NCBI RefSeq assembly: GCF_022539505.1
Contig: NC_061514.1
Span: forward strand, 42,768,869 to 42,832,868
Direction: 5' to 3'
DNA length: 64,000 nucleotides
Source of the DNA: Lolium rigidum
Lineage: Eukaryota; Streptophyta; Magnoliopsida; Poales; Poaceae
Within the stretch, counting starts at the first letter, position 1. Each line of letters starts with the position of its first letter. Positions 1 through 10,531 of the stretch are shown piece after piece. The notes beneath the pieces were generated by a model. The model made no database searches. It worked only from the letters and a program-made list of their open reading frames with translations, and was not told the DNA's origin. Both the position numbers and the translations under genes were made by a program.

Positions 1-215
1 TCATCGCGCCTCGCAGGTGTGGAGATGGCACCGCGCTGCATGGCGGCAGCCTTGTCAAGGACGTCGTCATCGTGCCACGTGAGTGTCGAGGAGATCATGC
101 CGCGTTGCACGCCGGTAGCCTTGGCGCGTATGTCATCGCAGCTCGTGGAAGTGGTAGTGCGCCGCAGTGCACGCCGGCAGCCTTGGCTAGACGTCGTGAC
201 GACTTTGTAGTTTCG
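1..215. repeat. degenerate units of a ~74-bp GC-rich minisatellite
   Basis: Three diverged units are visible, each containing a GC..GCACGCCGGCAGCC-like core (near 27, 99 and 160) followed by TTGG/GACGTCGTC-like sequence. They resemble the clearer array at about 1430-1975, so both probably come from one expanded array. A further weak unit may lie near 338. No convincing protein is encoded. Confidence 0.5.
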
Positions 216-1250
216 CATGAAGTGCGAGGGGTACACCCGGTTGAAGTAGACGTGGTCGGTAAAGAGAAATAGAGAGGAGATCGAGGTGACTCTTTTCTAA
301 AGTAGTCATGAAAATGCGTAGAGCGAGTGTGTGGCTGAGTGCGCCGTTGGATATGACGGCAGCCTCGATGCCTGTGCTATCGCCGCGACTTAAGGTCACT
401 AGCTCACTTGGCGCATCTTGAGCATGGTTTTACAAGAACGTGCCTCCAAACATGCTTATGTGAACAGGTACATGTACACGGACATGGATACGAGCTACTA
501 TCGGTAGCATCATCAAGCATTTTGTGCTAGCGCTGGATTTCTAGCGTCGCGTAAGACGCGTAGCTTGGCCAAGGGGAAGCCGACCGGCTCCTCAGCGTAC
601 GTCCATGAACGGCTAGGAAGCCACCTTTGCCATCATTGCCGAGAAGAACATGACGGCGACCGCGTACAACATGACGGCGGGGACGCGGCCGCGCACAGGC
701 GACAGCGACACCAGCGGCCATGGACAGGCGACGACCGTGCTAGCATGACGGGCAACGACGGCGGTTGTGCTTGGCTGGATGGTGAAGAAGGCGGCCACAC
801 ACACAGCTCACATGTCACCCACGCAGACGGGAGTACATGCCAGCTAGCTACGTGCGGTCATGTAAGCGCATGCACAGCTCGTGAGGAAAAATATGCATCG
901 GCATTGCCCTTGCATAGATTTTGAGCCAGCTAGTAGCTAGCTCACCGAAGTGAGTAACTTCTTGAAGATGGACCAGCCATGTGACGATGGGATGATGATG
1001 GCACAGCGGCGACCCGCTGACTTCCCTTAACGTCTACACCCGAGCCGGAGGACTCGAAGATGAGTCAGCTGGGTGTTGTTAGCGACGCGATGGCAGGGCG
1101 GCGACTTGCCGATTCCATAGAATACGACTGGCCATGCATCCTCCGCAACATCCCTGCTGCAAGCCGTGTGACTCGATCATCGATGAAGGAAAAGATGGCA
1201 GTTCCAACACAGATTTCGTTGCCGCCGCTCGCGTAATGGAGACGACGCCA
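216..1250. other. GC-rich unassigned stretch
   Basis: No recognisable gene, RNA or mobile-element terminus. Short open frames on both strands lack any family signature and look like the by-product of high GC content. The stretch joins two blocks of the 74-bp repeat and is probably part of the same unidentified repetitive element. Confidence 0.4.
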
Positions 1251-1429
1251 GTCTGCATGCCAGGTGCTCCGGCACAGACGTCGTCGTCATGCCTTGCGGG
1301 TGTGGTTGAGAGGGCACCGTGCTGAACGTCGGCAGCCCTGGCACGGGCGTCATCGTAACGGCTCGTGGGAGCGGAGAGGGCATCGCGCCGCACGCCGGCA
1401 GGCCCATCGCGGACGTCAGCTCAGGGGAG

Positions 1430-1975
1430 CGGAGACGGCTCCGCTGCTTGACAGCAGGCCCGTCACGGACGTCTTTGTCGTGGCTCACAGAGATGAAGAT
1501 CTTGACGGGCTACACGCCGGCAGCCCCGCCACCATGACGGCGTCACCTTAGATGTCGTTCACGGAGATGTGGATGTTGCTAGGCTACACGCCGGCATCCC
1601 CGTCACGATGACGGCGTCGTCTTGGACATCGTTCGCGGAGATGGAGATGTCAGCGGGCTACACGCTGCAGCCTCGCCACCACGATGTTGTCACCTTGGAT
1701 GTCATTCATGGAGATGAGGATGTCGCGGGGCTACACGCCAGCAACCTCGCCACCATGACGTCGCCTTCTAGGACGTCGTCTGCATAGATGAGGATGGCAC
1801 CGGGGTACACACCGGCAACCCTGACACCATGACGTCGCCTCCTTGGGCGCCGGCTCCGGAGATGAGGATGTCGCCGGGCTACACGCCGGAAGCCTCGGCA
1901 CCATGACGATGTCGTCTTGCAAACGGTTCGTGGAGTTCGGACATGGCGCCGGGGTACACGCCGTATAGCCTCTGG
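1430..1975. repeat. 74-bp tandem repeat array
   Basis: The motif GGCTACACGCCGG or a close variant recurs at 1507, 1581, 1655, 1728, 1802, 1876 and 1951, spacings of 74, 74, 73, 74, 74 and 75 bp. Each unit also carries CACCATGACGNCGTC and GAGATGNNGATGTC. Units are clearly diverged, so this is an old minisatellite. Because the period is not a multiple of three, it cannot encode one repeating peptide in a single frame, which argues against a repeat protein. Confidence 0.8.
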
Positions 1976-3101
1976 CAGCGAAACATGTCGTTGCGTCGGC
2001 AGCTCATCGATGGCTAAGAGAGGCGGCCGGTGTCGCTGGCACCCTCTTGCCAGAGCTCGACATCACTGGCGTCGGCAATTTGGACAGACCAATAGCTGAC
2101 TAGGAGATGAGAATGGTCACACATCTACGTGTGAGTCCAAGGCTTCCCTACATGCTCATACACACAAGTTAGCTGGTACGCTTTACCTGTGCATGGCCAA
2201 GCATGCACATGAACGGGTGACCAGCTCGATGCTGAGCCGTGACAACACATGCGGCTTGCCATCTGCCGTCACTTGTAGGAGAAGATCTTGAAGACGAATT
2301 CGACGACCATTGTTGCGCAGCAAAGATGGGAGGAGAACCACGTCCCACCGGGCGTGCCAATTTGTTTGACGCGAAATGTAGCGTATACGCGGGCGGAAGA
2401 GAAAACGCGTCTCCCATACGCCGGGGGAAAATAAAATGTGCGGGCGTGCCAGTGTACCAAAATACACAAATAAAAGATAGGGAAATATGCATTTTATTAA
2501 TCTCGTCTCGAGAAACAAAATTACAATATCCCTAAGGATGCGCTCCGTGGCCTGCTGGCGCGGCCAACATGACATGGCGATTGTGGAGTTCTGGTTCACG
2601 GGGCCTCGAAAAGCTCCCGCTTAATTACGTCCGCGGGTCAAGCCCACAGACCACCTCCGATTAAGCTGCTGCAATGGTCGTCGTCTTCGAGTCTCGTCTT
2701 CTCCAAGCAAATGGTGGTGGCGAACTGGAAGAAGGTCGGAACGGTGGAGCCGTATATCCGTTGCTCCGGCGATGCATAGCCGTATGCCTCCGACTTGACG
2801 ATGTCCGATGATGAAGATGTGGGCGGCCTTCGCCTCGTCGGTGCCAGGCCTGGTGGTGTCTGCCTTGTCGGTGTCAGACTTGATGACTTGACTTTGCCTT
2901 GTCGGCAAAGCAAGTGGTAGTTTGCTTCATCGGAAGAAGACAATTCGGTGGAGTATGACTACGCCTCGTCGGCGCATGGACGATGTCGATGTCGATGATG
3001 ATGTTGATGTAGATGTTGGAGTAGACTCTATGATGACCCTGGAGAGCTTGACCAGTGCATACATTGTAGGAGCTCGTCGGCTCGCGGCGGTCTGATGCCA
3101 C
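1976..3101. other. no recognisable feature
   Basis: Mixed composition, GC-rich at the edges and AT-richer around 2440-2540. Short frames occur on both strands (for example minus 2183-2599) but carry no domain I recognise. No LTR, TIR or target duplication could be defined. Confidence 0.4.
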
Positions 3102-3337
3102 GCGTAAGCATCGGTGTGGACGACGCCCTGCCTAGGGGACTCCGTGTAAGTCGGTGTGGACGACGCCCCGTCGCGAGGGGACTCCGTGTAGTTGTTGATG
3201 TAGACGGTGTCCCGCCGCGAGGGGAAACCGTGTAGGTGTCGATGTAGACGGTGTCCCTCCGCGAGGGGACTCCGTGTTGGTGTCGATGTAGACGGTGTCC
3301 CGCCGCGAGGGTACTCCGTGTAGGTATCGGTATAGAC
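3102..3337. repeat. 44-bp tandem repeat array (about 5 units)
   Basis: The motif GGGGACTCCGTGTAGGTGTC and variants start at 3135, 3177, 3221, 3265 and 3309 (spacing 42, 44, 44, 44). Each unit continues GATGTAGACGGTGTCCC-GCCGCGA. The middle units are nearly identical, so this array is younger or better homogenised than the 74-bp array upstream. Confidence 0.85.
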
Positions 3338-3830
3338 AAAGAAAAATAGAGATAAGGGCGAGAGGGCCCATCACCGAAGTAGACAGGGACACACATCGCT
3401 TTGAAGCATGCGTGCTAATGCGGCACCGTCGGCATCGACAGCCTCGGCATGGAATGCGTCGAAGGTGATGGGCGCGCAGCGTCCCAACAAAAGGACTCCG
3501 ACACGCACCACAACTCCAATATCAGCTTGCGACGTAAAGCAACGAAGAACTCAGGCAAGTTCATTGTGCATGAACTTCTGACAGCACGTATGAATGGAGA
3601 TGTATACATGCTCACATGGAAAGAGCCTTAGCTCTACCTTAGCTCCTATTTGTACGGTGCAACTTACATACTCATGGCATGCACGCGTGTGAGCACTAGC
3701 AGCTGAATTGTCGAGTTGGACGAGAATGGCAGCCGCTGCGACCATGCTATGGACAGTCGCAACCGCGGTCGGTGAGCCATGAACCGCCAACGGCGCCTCC
3801 ATTGACGGCACCTATCGTCCTTATCGGCAA

Positions 3831-4330
3831 GCGTGCCGGGATCAACAATGCCGCCTCCAGCGGCGGCGCACAAGCGTGTGCCGGGATCGGCACCACCCGG
3901 CGGCATGACCAAGGTAGTGTCCGAGGTAGATGAGGGCGGTCACAGCTCGGCGACCTCCGACCCGTCGACAACACCTATGTCAACGGCGTGGATAGTTCGC
4001 GGAAGCAGCGCGGCTCACCTGATGCGGAAGGAGGCCATGGACGGTTGTGACCGCTATCCGGTGAGACGCCACCCGTCAACGGTGCCTCGGTTGAGGGAGC
4101 CCATCGTTCCGGTAGCGAGCGTGCCGGGATCAACATCACCACCTCTGGCGGCGGCGAACAGGCGAGTGCTAGGCTCGGTACTACCCCGGCAGAAATGGCC
4201 AAGTTAGCGTCCGAGGGACGGCGACCTCCGACCCGTCGACAACGCCTTTGTCAACGGCGCGGATAGTTTGCGGAAGCACCATGGCTCCCCTCATGCGGGA
4301 GGAAGCCTTCCCCGCAGGATCATGTGGAGA
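3831..4330. repeat. imperfect tandem duplication of ~270-290 bp
   Basis: The sequence beginning GCGTGCCGGGATCAACA at 3831 recurs at 4119 (offset 288). The later landmark GACCTCCGACCCGTCGACAA at 3952 recurs at 4223 (offset 271), showing an internal deletion in one copy. A third shared landmark is the GCGTGGATAGTT/GCGCGGATAGTT pair, near 3985 and 4257. The duplication explains the similar frames in both halves; no protein family is recognised. Confidence 0.75.
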
Positions 4331-4433
4331 CACGGCGACCAATCCATGGTATCGGCCTCACCTTGGCCAACAAGGTAGTTGGTACCACCATGCCTTGAAG
4401 AAGACCATAGCATGGCCTCGCTGATTTGCACAG

Positions 4434-5228
4434 CTAGCTCGTAGACGCCACCGTCTGGGCAGCCGTCAACGGGACAGCGGAACCGCTCGGCGCTTCTACC
4501 GACGCAACGGTCGACTTGAGCACATCGCTGCCGCCAAGACAGCGTTCAGCTCGCCACCCACCTTGGCATGGCCTGCAGGTATGGCGCCGGCCACCTGGCA
4601 TACCGCCGGTGCGCCTCCAGCTTGGGCGCGCCCCGCGTATCTCCTTTGGCTCGGCTGCGTATCCTCCGTCCTTGCATGAAACCTGCTGAATAAGGTAAAG
4701 AGAGAATGCAGTATGAACTGATATAGGAAGCATGGGGTCATGGCCTTGCTGCTCCCAGTCGGATGCGCCGTCGATGACGCCGAGCAGCAGCAGTCGCGCT
4801 CCAGCCTTCAGGCATGGCGCTGGCCATGCGTGCTGCCATGCGGCGGACAGCCCGCCCAAGGAACGCTGGATGGCATGGCTCCGCCTGAGCCCGCCGGCTA
4901 CGGATACGGCGCAAAGCCGGCGCAAGGCTCTGATTCCGTTCGGCCTCCTCTGAGGTTTCCTCCCTCTGTTTATATAGGCGGCAAGGTTGGAGTTGCCCCT
5001 CTGGGCAGGTTTGCGTGACCGCCTTTTATCCTCGATCGATAAGGCCGGATCTGATCGTATCTCCTGATTGACGTGAGCTGCACGAAGAAAATAAAGAGAA
5101 GAATACTCTAGAGTTATAACTTTCCATACGTGCACATAGCTAGAGTCCTGGTTCATCTCAACTGAATCGATCCGAAGATTCCAATTACTGGGTGCAGCTG
5201 GCCCAATCTCAGCGTACATGCCCGGCAT
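4434..5228 (-). CDS. uncertain open frame of 264 codons
   Basis: A minus-strand frame runs uninterrupted for 264 codons, but I recognise no domain, signal peptide or conserved motif. It is rich in Arg, Ala and Gly, as expected of a random frame through GC-rich DNA. A TATA-like box (rc of 4968-4978) lies inside it, so any transcript from that box would lack the N-terminal part. It borders the repeat-rich region and is most likely non-coding. Listed only because of its length. Confidence 0.12.
   Translation of the reverse strand: MPGMYAEIGPAAPSNWNLRIDSVEMNQDSSYVHVWKVITLEYSSLYFLRAAHVNQEIRSDPALSIEDKRRSRKPAQRGNSNLAAYINRGRKPQRRPNGIRALRRLCAVSVAGGLRRSHAIQRSLGGLSAAWQHAWPAPCLKAGARLLLLGVIDGASDWEQQGHDPMLPISVHTAFSLYLIQQVSCKDGGYAAEPKEIRGARPSWRRTGGMPGGRRHTCRPCQGGWRAERCLGGSDVLKSTVASVEAPSGSAVPLTAAQTVASTS
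4968..4978 (-). promoter_or_regulatory. TATA-like box on the minus strand
   Basis: The reverse complement reads CCTATATAAAC and is followed on the minus strand by a purine-rich leader and a long GC-rich tract, a layout typical of plant promoters. Transcription would run leftwards into the repeat region. No gene product could be assigned, so it may be the promoter of an unidentified element. Confidence 0.35.
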
Positions 5229-5599
5229 GCCACGTCCACGAATTGGTCACGTAGTGCCCTGCCTGAGCGTTTATGTATTTGTGCCAAAATACGAATGAAG
5301 TCCACCTGGTTCATTCACCTGGACAGCTCACGATTATTTCCAGACAAGGCTCAAGTGCAGACCAAAACGACTAGCTGGGTAATATGCACGTACATATCGC
5401 CAGTTCATAAAATATACATGACCGGTCAGGCTTAGTTTAACTAAGCTCCATCCATTAGTGCTTTAGTAAAACACACGATAGCGTGCATGATTATCTAAAC
5501 TGAATTTGGACGCATTTTGCACTATGAACGTGGAATATCCTCACGTATACATTTGATACTCCGCATATTAATCACAAAATATCATCGAACACCTACTTC
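5229..5599. other. AT-rich unassigned flank
   Basis: No gene or transposon end recognised. Homology between elements A and B stops close to 5595-5610, so this stretch is the foreign flank at the broken end of element A. Confidence 0.4.
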
Positions 5600-5609
5600 C
5601 TTTCATTTT

Positions 5610-6075
5610 CTGAAAATTTTCAACAACCATTATAAAATTTGATTTCAAGGTATATAATTGAGGGTAACTACTATAAGAACTTGCTAGAGTACTACACATG
5701 CATCAAAAGTAATTTCTACCACTTAGAACAAGCATGCAAGCTCACTAAACATGTTATCTACAGCAGCAAAATATTCAAGATATACTCAACCAAACAAAAT
5801 TCTAATTGAACAATCAAAGGAGTCACATACCAAGGAGCAAATGTGCCAAATATCAGACAGAAATCTGGGCTGAGCAAGGAGATCGAGAAATCGCGAGTTT
5901 TGAGCAGAAACGCGAGTGAGAGGAACTTGGTGCGAGTTTTTTCGGGAGAGAGAAGATGCTGGGAGGAAGAGATGAAGTAGTGGGGCAAGGAGGGGCCCAC
6001 ACCACAGGGTGGCGCGCCCACCTCCTTGGCCGCGCCGGCCTGTGGTGTGGCACCCTGTGGTGCCCCACAGGTCAT
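5610..6075 (-). promoter_or_regulatory. candidate spliced leader upstream of the lost second ORF in A
   Basis: Read on the minus strand: a GC-rich palindrome (perfect 12-bp arms 5997-6008 and 6039-6050), then a CT-rich tract like a plant transcript start region, then a GTATGT donor (donor G at 5830) and a TTTTCAG acceptor ending at 5610. The candidate intron is 221 bp. In element B the equivalent acceptor lies 9 nt before the ATG of a long frame; in A homology ends just past the acceptor. Splicing is inferred from sequence only. Confidence 0.4.
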
Positions 6076-6394
6076 CCTCTAGTACTCCCAGGTGCCTCGT
6101 CGAAAAATAGGACCAACGGTGTAATTTTCGCGAATTTTTGAAAACTTTGAAAAATGCACATTTCTAGGTATTAAATTAATTATTACTGCGCAGGAAAATG
6201 ATTTCCAAAATCCTAAGAACTAAGGCATATTGCAAAACAAAAAGGTGCTACAGCAAGTAAAACAAATGGAAGGAGAAAGAAAGAAATGTTGTTTAGCTCT
6301 CTTATGCATTAAAATATACTTGTTAACAAGGTTGATCAAGTCTTGCTACCAAATAAATTTTATATGACATAAGAAGAAATAAACCTCAAATCAA
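6076..6394. other. spacer between gag-pro stop and leader in element A
   Basis: AT-rich non-coding sequence closely matching 25340-25633 of element B. No gene or structural element was recognised apart from the continuing homology. Confidence 0.6.
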
Positions 6395-9042
6395 TCATGT
6401 TACCTTATATTGAATTGATATGGATCCAATCACAAGAGTTTGATATTCTTCTTTAGGCTCATATATAGGACAATCAATGGTTCCCACTTTGATAGTTTTC
6501 ACATTAGAAATTGTATTAACTCCACATACTTTATCAATCCTCTTGGGAAAATAGACAGTATGTTCCTTATCATCAACATTGAAAGTAACCATGCATTTAT
6601 TGCAATCAATAACAGCCCCTACAGTATTAAGAAAGGGTCTTCCAAGAATAATGGACATATTATCATCTTCAGGCATTTCCAACACAACAAAATCAGTTAA
6701 TATCAAGCAATGTTGAGTAACTTGAACAGGAACATTTTCACATACACCAACAGGAATAGCGGTGGATTTATTAGCCATTTGCAAAGATATATCAGTTGGT
6801 ATCAACTTATCTAAATCAAGTCTCTTATAAAGAGAAAAAGGCATTACACTAACTCCCGCTCCCAAATCACATAGAGAAGTTCTAACATAATTATTCTTAA
6901 TAGAACAAGGAATAGTAGGTATACCTGGGTCGCCCAACTTCTTTGGAACTTTGCCATTGAAAGAGTAATTAGCAAGCATAGTGGAAATTTCCTTATTGGG
7001 GATTTTCCTTTTGTTAGTAACAATATCTTTCATATACTTTGAATAAGGAGGCAATTTAATAGCATCGGTCAAAGGGATTTGCAAAAATAAAGGTTTCATC
7101 CAATCACAAAATTTATTATAATGTTCCTCCTCCTTTGATTTTAGTTTCTTAGCAGGAAAAGGCATTTGCTTTTGAACCCAAGGTTCTCTTTCATTACCAT
7201 GTTTCTCAGCAATAAAATTTTCTTTAGTGTACTTTTTATTTTTAGCAGGCTTTTCAGGTTCTTTTTCAATTTCTTCTTTATCAGGAATATCATCCTTATC
7301 ATGTTCATTACCACTTTCAGTTTCAGCATCAGAAATAGAAATACTATTAGGATCATTAACAGGTTCAGAGGATTCTACAACATTCTTATGTTTCTTTTTC
7401 TTAGATGGAGCACTAGTTTTAATTAGTTGAGAATCTTGTTCAACTCTTTTGGGATGCCCTTCAGGATATAGAGGATCCTGGGTAGAAACACCACCTCTAG
7501 TTGTTACTTCATAAGCATGTTTTTCTTTAGAATTATTTCCCAACAAGTCATTTTGCACTTTGGTAAGTTGATCAATTTGAGTTTGAACCATTTGAAAATG
7601 TTTAACAAGTATCTTAACATCATTGGAGGTTCTCTCCACAATACCATGCAATTCACTAATAGCTCGAGAATTTTCCATTAAATGACTCTCTACTCTCATA
7701 TTAAAGTTTTCTTGCTTAACAATATAATTATCAAACTCATCTAAGCATTGAGCAGGAGGTTTTGAATACGGAATATCTTCCCTAGTAAAGCGTTGAAGAG
7801 AGTGTACCTCAATCATGGATGAAGGGGGAGTTATCTCACATAAATCTTCTATAGGAGGTAAATTCTTCACATCTTCAGGTTTAATACCCTTCTCTTTAAG
7901 AGACTTCTTGGCTTCCCTCATATCTTCATCATTTAATTTAATCTTACCCCTATTCTTCAATATCGGTGTCGGGGTTGGTTCAGGTGTAGACCAATCATCA
8001 TGATTCCGGCCTATTTTAGCCAATAATTCTTCAGCGTCGTCTGGAGTTCTTTCCTGAAAACACAACCAGCACAACTATCCAGGTATGCCCTAGACTCAAT
8101 GGTTAGTCCACTATAAAATATATCAAGTAAATCATGCTTTTCCAAATCATGGTCAGGCTGAGCTCTAATAAGAGAGCAAAATCTCGCCCAAGCCTCAGGC
8201 AATTTCTCTCCATCTTCCCGGTCAAAATTATAAATTCTACTGCAAAGCGAGCATGTTGAGCACTAGCAGGAAAGTATTTCCAGAAGAAAACATCAAGCAA
8301 TTCTTTTGGACTTTTAATAGAACCAGGAGGCAAATTATTATACCAAGTTTTAGCATCATCCTTTAATGAGAAAGGAAAAAATTTAGCGAAAAAATAAGTA
8401 CGCATCTTAACATCATCAGAAAACAAGCCACTAAGAGTAGATAACTCAGTCATGTGTTCAACAACACTTTCTTTTTCAGTACCACAAAAGGGTGTTTTCT
8501 CAACAATAGCTATATGAGATAGATCAAGAGAAAAATCATAATCTTTATCCCTAATGTTTATAGGAGATGTGGCAAATTTAGGATCAGGAGATAATTTATA
8601 TCTAACAGCATGTTCCGCAAGCAACTTTTTAATTTTTCTTGCATCAGTAGTAGCATTGCATTTTTCAATAAAATCATCATCAAGCTCTACATAATCTTCA
8701 TCAAGATCATCACTAGAATATTCAACGAGACTCGGGTGAATTAACAGGTGTAGCAGCATTTTCATTAGGAGTTTCAGTATTTTCAATTTGCCTATACCTA
8801 GCAATTGTAGCATCTAGAAAAGATCCTAACGAACCATCATTATCAAGCACAGCAGAAGCATCATCACAATTATGAGAGGAATTTTCAGATTCAGCAGAAG
8901 TACCAGCATTTGAAGCTTGTGGTGGTGAAACAAGTTTACTTATCACAGATGGTGAATCAAGAGCGGCAGAGGTACTAAGAGTTGTACCTTTTCTTGTAGT
9001 GGATGGTAATATGGCGATCTTAGTATCGCGAGGTTTACCCAT
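6395..9042 (-). pseudogene. gag-pro: gag-protease of element A, frameshifted
   Basis: Encodes the capsid-type Gag and aspartic protease of an Athila-lineage element. The start at 9042 lies about 60 nt after the primer binding site. The Gag core shows FPFSLKDDAKTWYNNLPPGS, the plant retrotransposon gag signature. A 559-codon frame (8074-6395) carries a coiled-coil-like stretch, the TRGG.STQDP motif, a Lys/Glu-rich linker, then protease with CDLGAGVSVMP (Asp at 6866-6868; DLGA replaces the usual DTGA, as is common in this lineage) and the downstream ILGRPFL motif. Reading frame breaks occur near 8730, 8220 and 8060. The frame ends after protease with no reverse transcriptase, so the element could not replicate alone. 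Confidence 0.9.
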
Positions 9043-9100
9043 GATGGAGAATTTGCAGCGAACAATATCAATCCAAGTGAACTTCCAAATAAAGCTATGC

Positions 9101-9118
9101 TCCCCGGCAACGGCGCCA
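9101..9118 (-). other. primer binding site of element A (tRNA-Asp type)
   Basis: The reverse complement is TGGCGCCGTTGCCGGGGA, matching the 3' end of plant tRNA-Asp as used by Athila-lineage elements. It sits about 11 nt inside the 5' LTR, fixing the minus-strand orientation. Confidence 0.8.
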
Positions 9119-9129
9119 GAAAATAGTCT

Positions 9130-10531
9130 TGATGACCCACAAGTATAGGGGATCGTAACAGTCTTCGAGGGAAGTATTACCCAATTTATTGATTCGACAC
9201 AAGGGGAGACAAAGAATACTTGTAAGCCTTAACAGCGGAGTTGTCAATTCAGCTGCACCTGGAAACAGACTTGCTCGCAAGAGTTTATCAGTAGCAACAA
9301 TTTTATAGCAGTAGGAATAGTGAAATAACAACAGCGGTGAAATAAAGACAGCAGTAGTGATTATAGTAAACAGCAGGATTAAAATACTGTAGGCACAGGG
9401 ACGGATGAACGGGCGTTGCATGGATGAGAGAATTCATATAACAATCATGGTAGGACATTTGCAGGTAATAATAAAGCGGTATCCAAGTACTAATCAATCA
9501 ATAGGCATGTGTTCCATATATAGTCGTACGTGCTCGCAATGAGAAACTTGCACAACATCTTTTGTCCTACCAGCCTAGGTGGCAGCCGGGCCTCTAGGGA
9601 AACTATCGGAAATTAAGGTACTCCTTTTAATAGAGTACCGGAGCAAAGCATTAACACTCCGTGAACACATGTGATCCTCACATCACTACCATCCCCTCCG
9701 GTTGTCCCAATTTCGTCACTTCGGGGCCATTGGTTCCGGACAACGAACGTGTGTATACAACTTATAGGTAAGATCAATAAACAATGCATATCATGATGAA
9801 ACAATAACATGTTCAGATCTGAGATCATGGCACTCGGGCCCTAGTGACAAGCATTAAGCATAACAAGTTGCAACAATATCATAAAAGTAACATCTACGGA
9901 TACTAGGCACCATGCCCTAACAATCTTGTGACTATTACATGATCAATCTCATCCAATCCCTACCATCCCCTTCAGCCTACAGCGGGGGAATTACTCACAC
10001 ATGGATGGGGGAAACATGGCTGGTTGATGGAGAGGCGTTGGTGGTGATGGCGGCGATGATCTCCTCCAATTCCCCATCCCGGCGGAGTGCCAGAACGGAG
10101 ACTTCTGGCTCTCGAGACAGAGTTTCACGATGTGGCGGCTCTCTGGAGGGTTTCTAGCAACTTCGACTTCCCTCCGTGCGTTTTTAGGTCGAGGCCGATA
10201 AGTAGTCCGAAGGAGGGCGTCGGAGGCCGACCGAGGGGGCCACACCATAGGGCCGCGCGGGCCCCCCTAGGCCGCGCCGCCTTATGGTGTGGGGCCCTCG
10301 GGCCTCCACCTTACTTGTCCTTCTGGCTCCGTCAGTATTCTGGGAAAATAGGGCCCTCCGCATAAATTCCGAGGATTTTCCCGAAAGTTGGATTTCTGCA
10401 CAAAAACGAGACACCAGAGCAATTCTGCTGAAAACAGCGTTAGTCCGTGTTAGTTGTATCCAAAATACACAAATTAGAGGCAAAACAATAGCAAAAGTTT
10501 TTGGGAAAGTAGATACGTTTTGGACGTATCA
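9130..10531 (-). repeat. 5' LTR of element A (1402 bp)
   Basis: On the plus strand it runs TGATGACCCACAAG...GACGTATCA, giving TG...CA ends in element orientation. It is nearly collinear with both LTRs of element B (19971-21373 and 28390-29796). It contains the GC-rich palindrome CACACCATA (10241-10249) / TATGGTGTG (10283-10291). Its partner LTR is missing on the left. Confidence 0.9.

Larger units (their letters stand above)
5600..10531 (-). mobile_element. element A: Athila-lineage Ty3-gypsy retrotransposon, 3' end missing
   Basis: Oriented on the minus strand: 5' LTR (9130-10531), tRNA-Asp-type primer binding site (9101-9118), gag-protease (9042-6395), then a non-coding leader (to about 5600). 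The same order is seen in the complete element B (28390-29796, 28361-28378, 28302-25634, leader to 24838). A ends abruptly where B continues into its second reading frame, so A's downstream ORF, 3' non-coding region and 3' LTR are absent. No pol domains are present. The right edge abuts the truncated gag of element D at 10532, so A was probably inserted in D and the left part of both was later deleted. Confidence 0.85.

Noticed and set aside
7141..7430. Hydrophobic plus- and minus-strand frames opposite or beside the gag-pro linker (also 26381-26688)
   Set aside because: They are shadows of the Lys/Glu-rich Gag linker, whose A-rich codons read as Phe/Leu/Ile in other frames.
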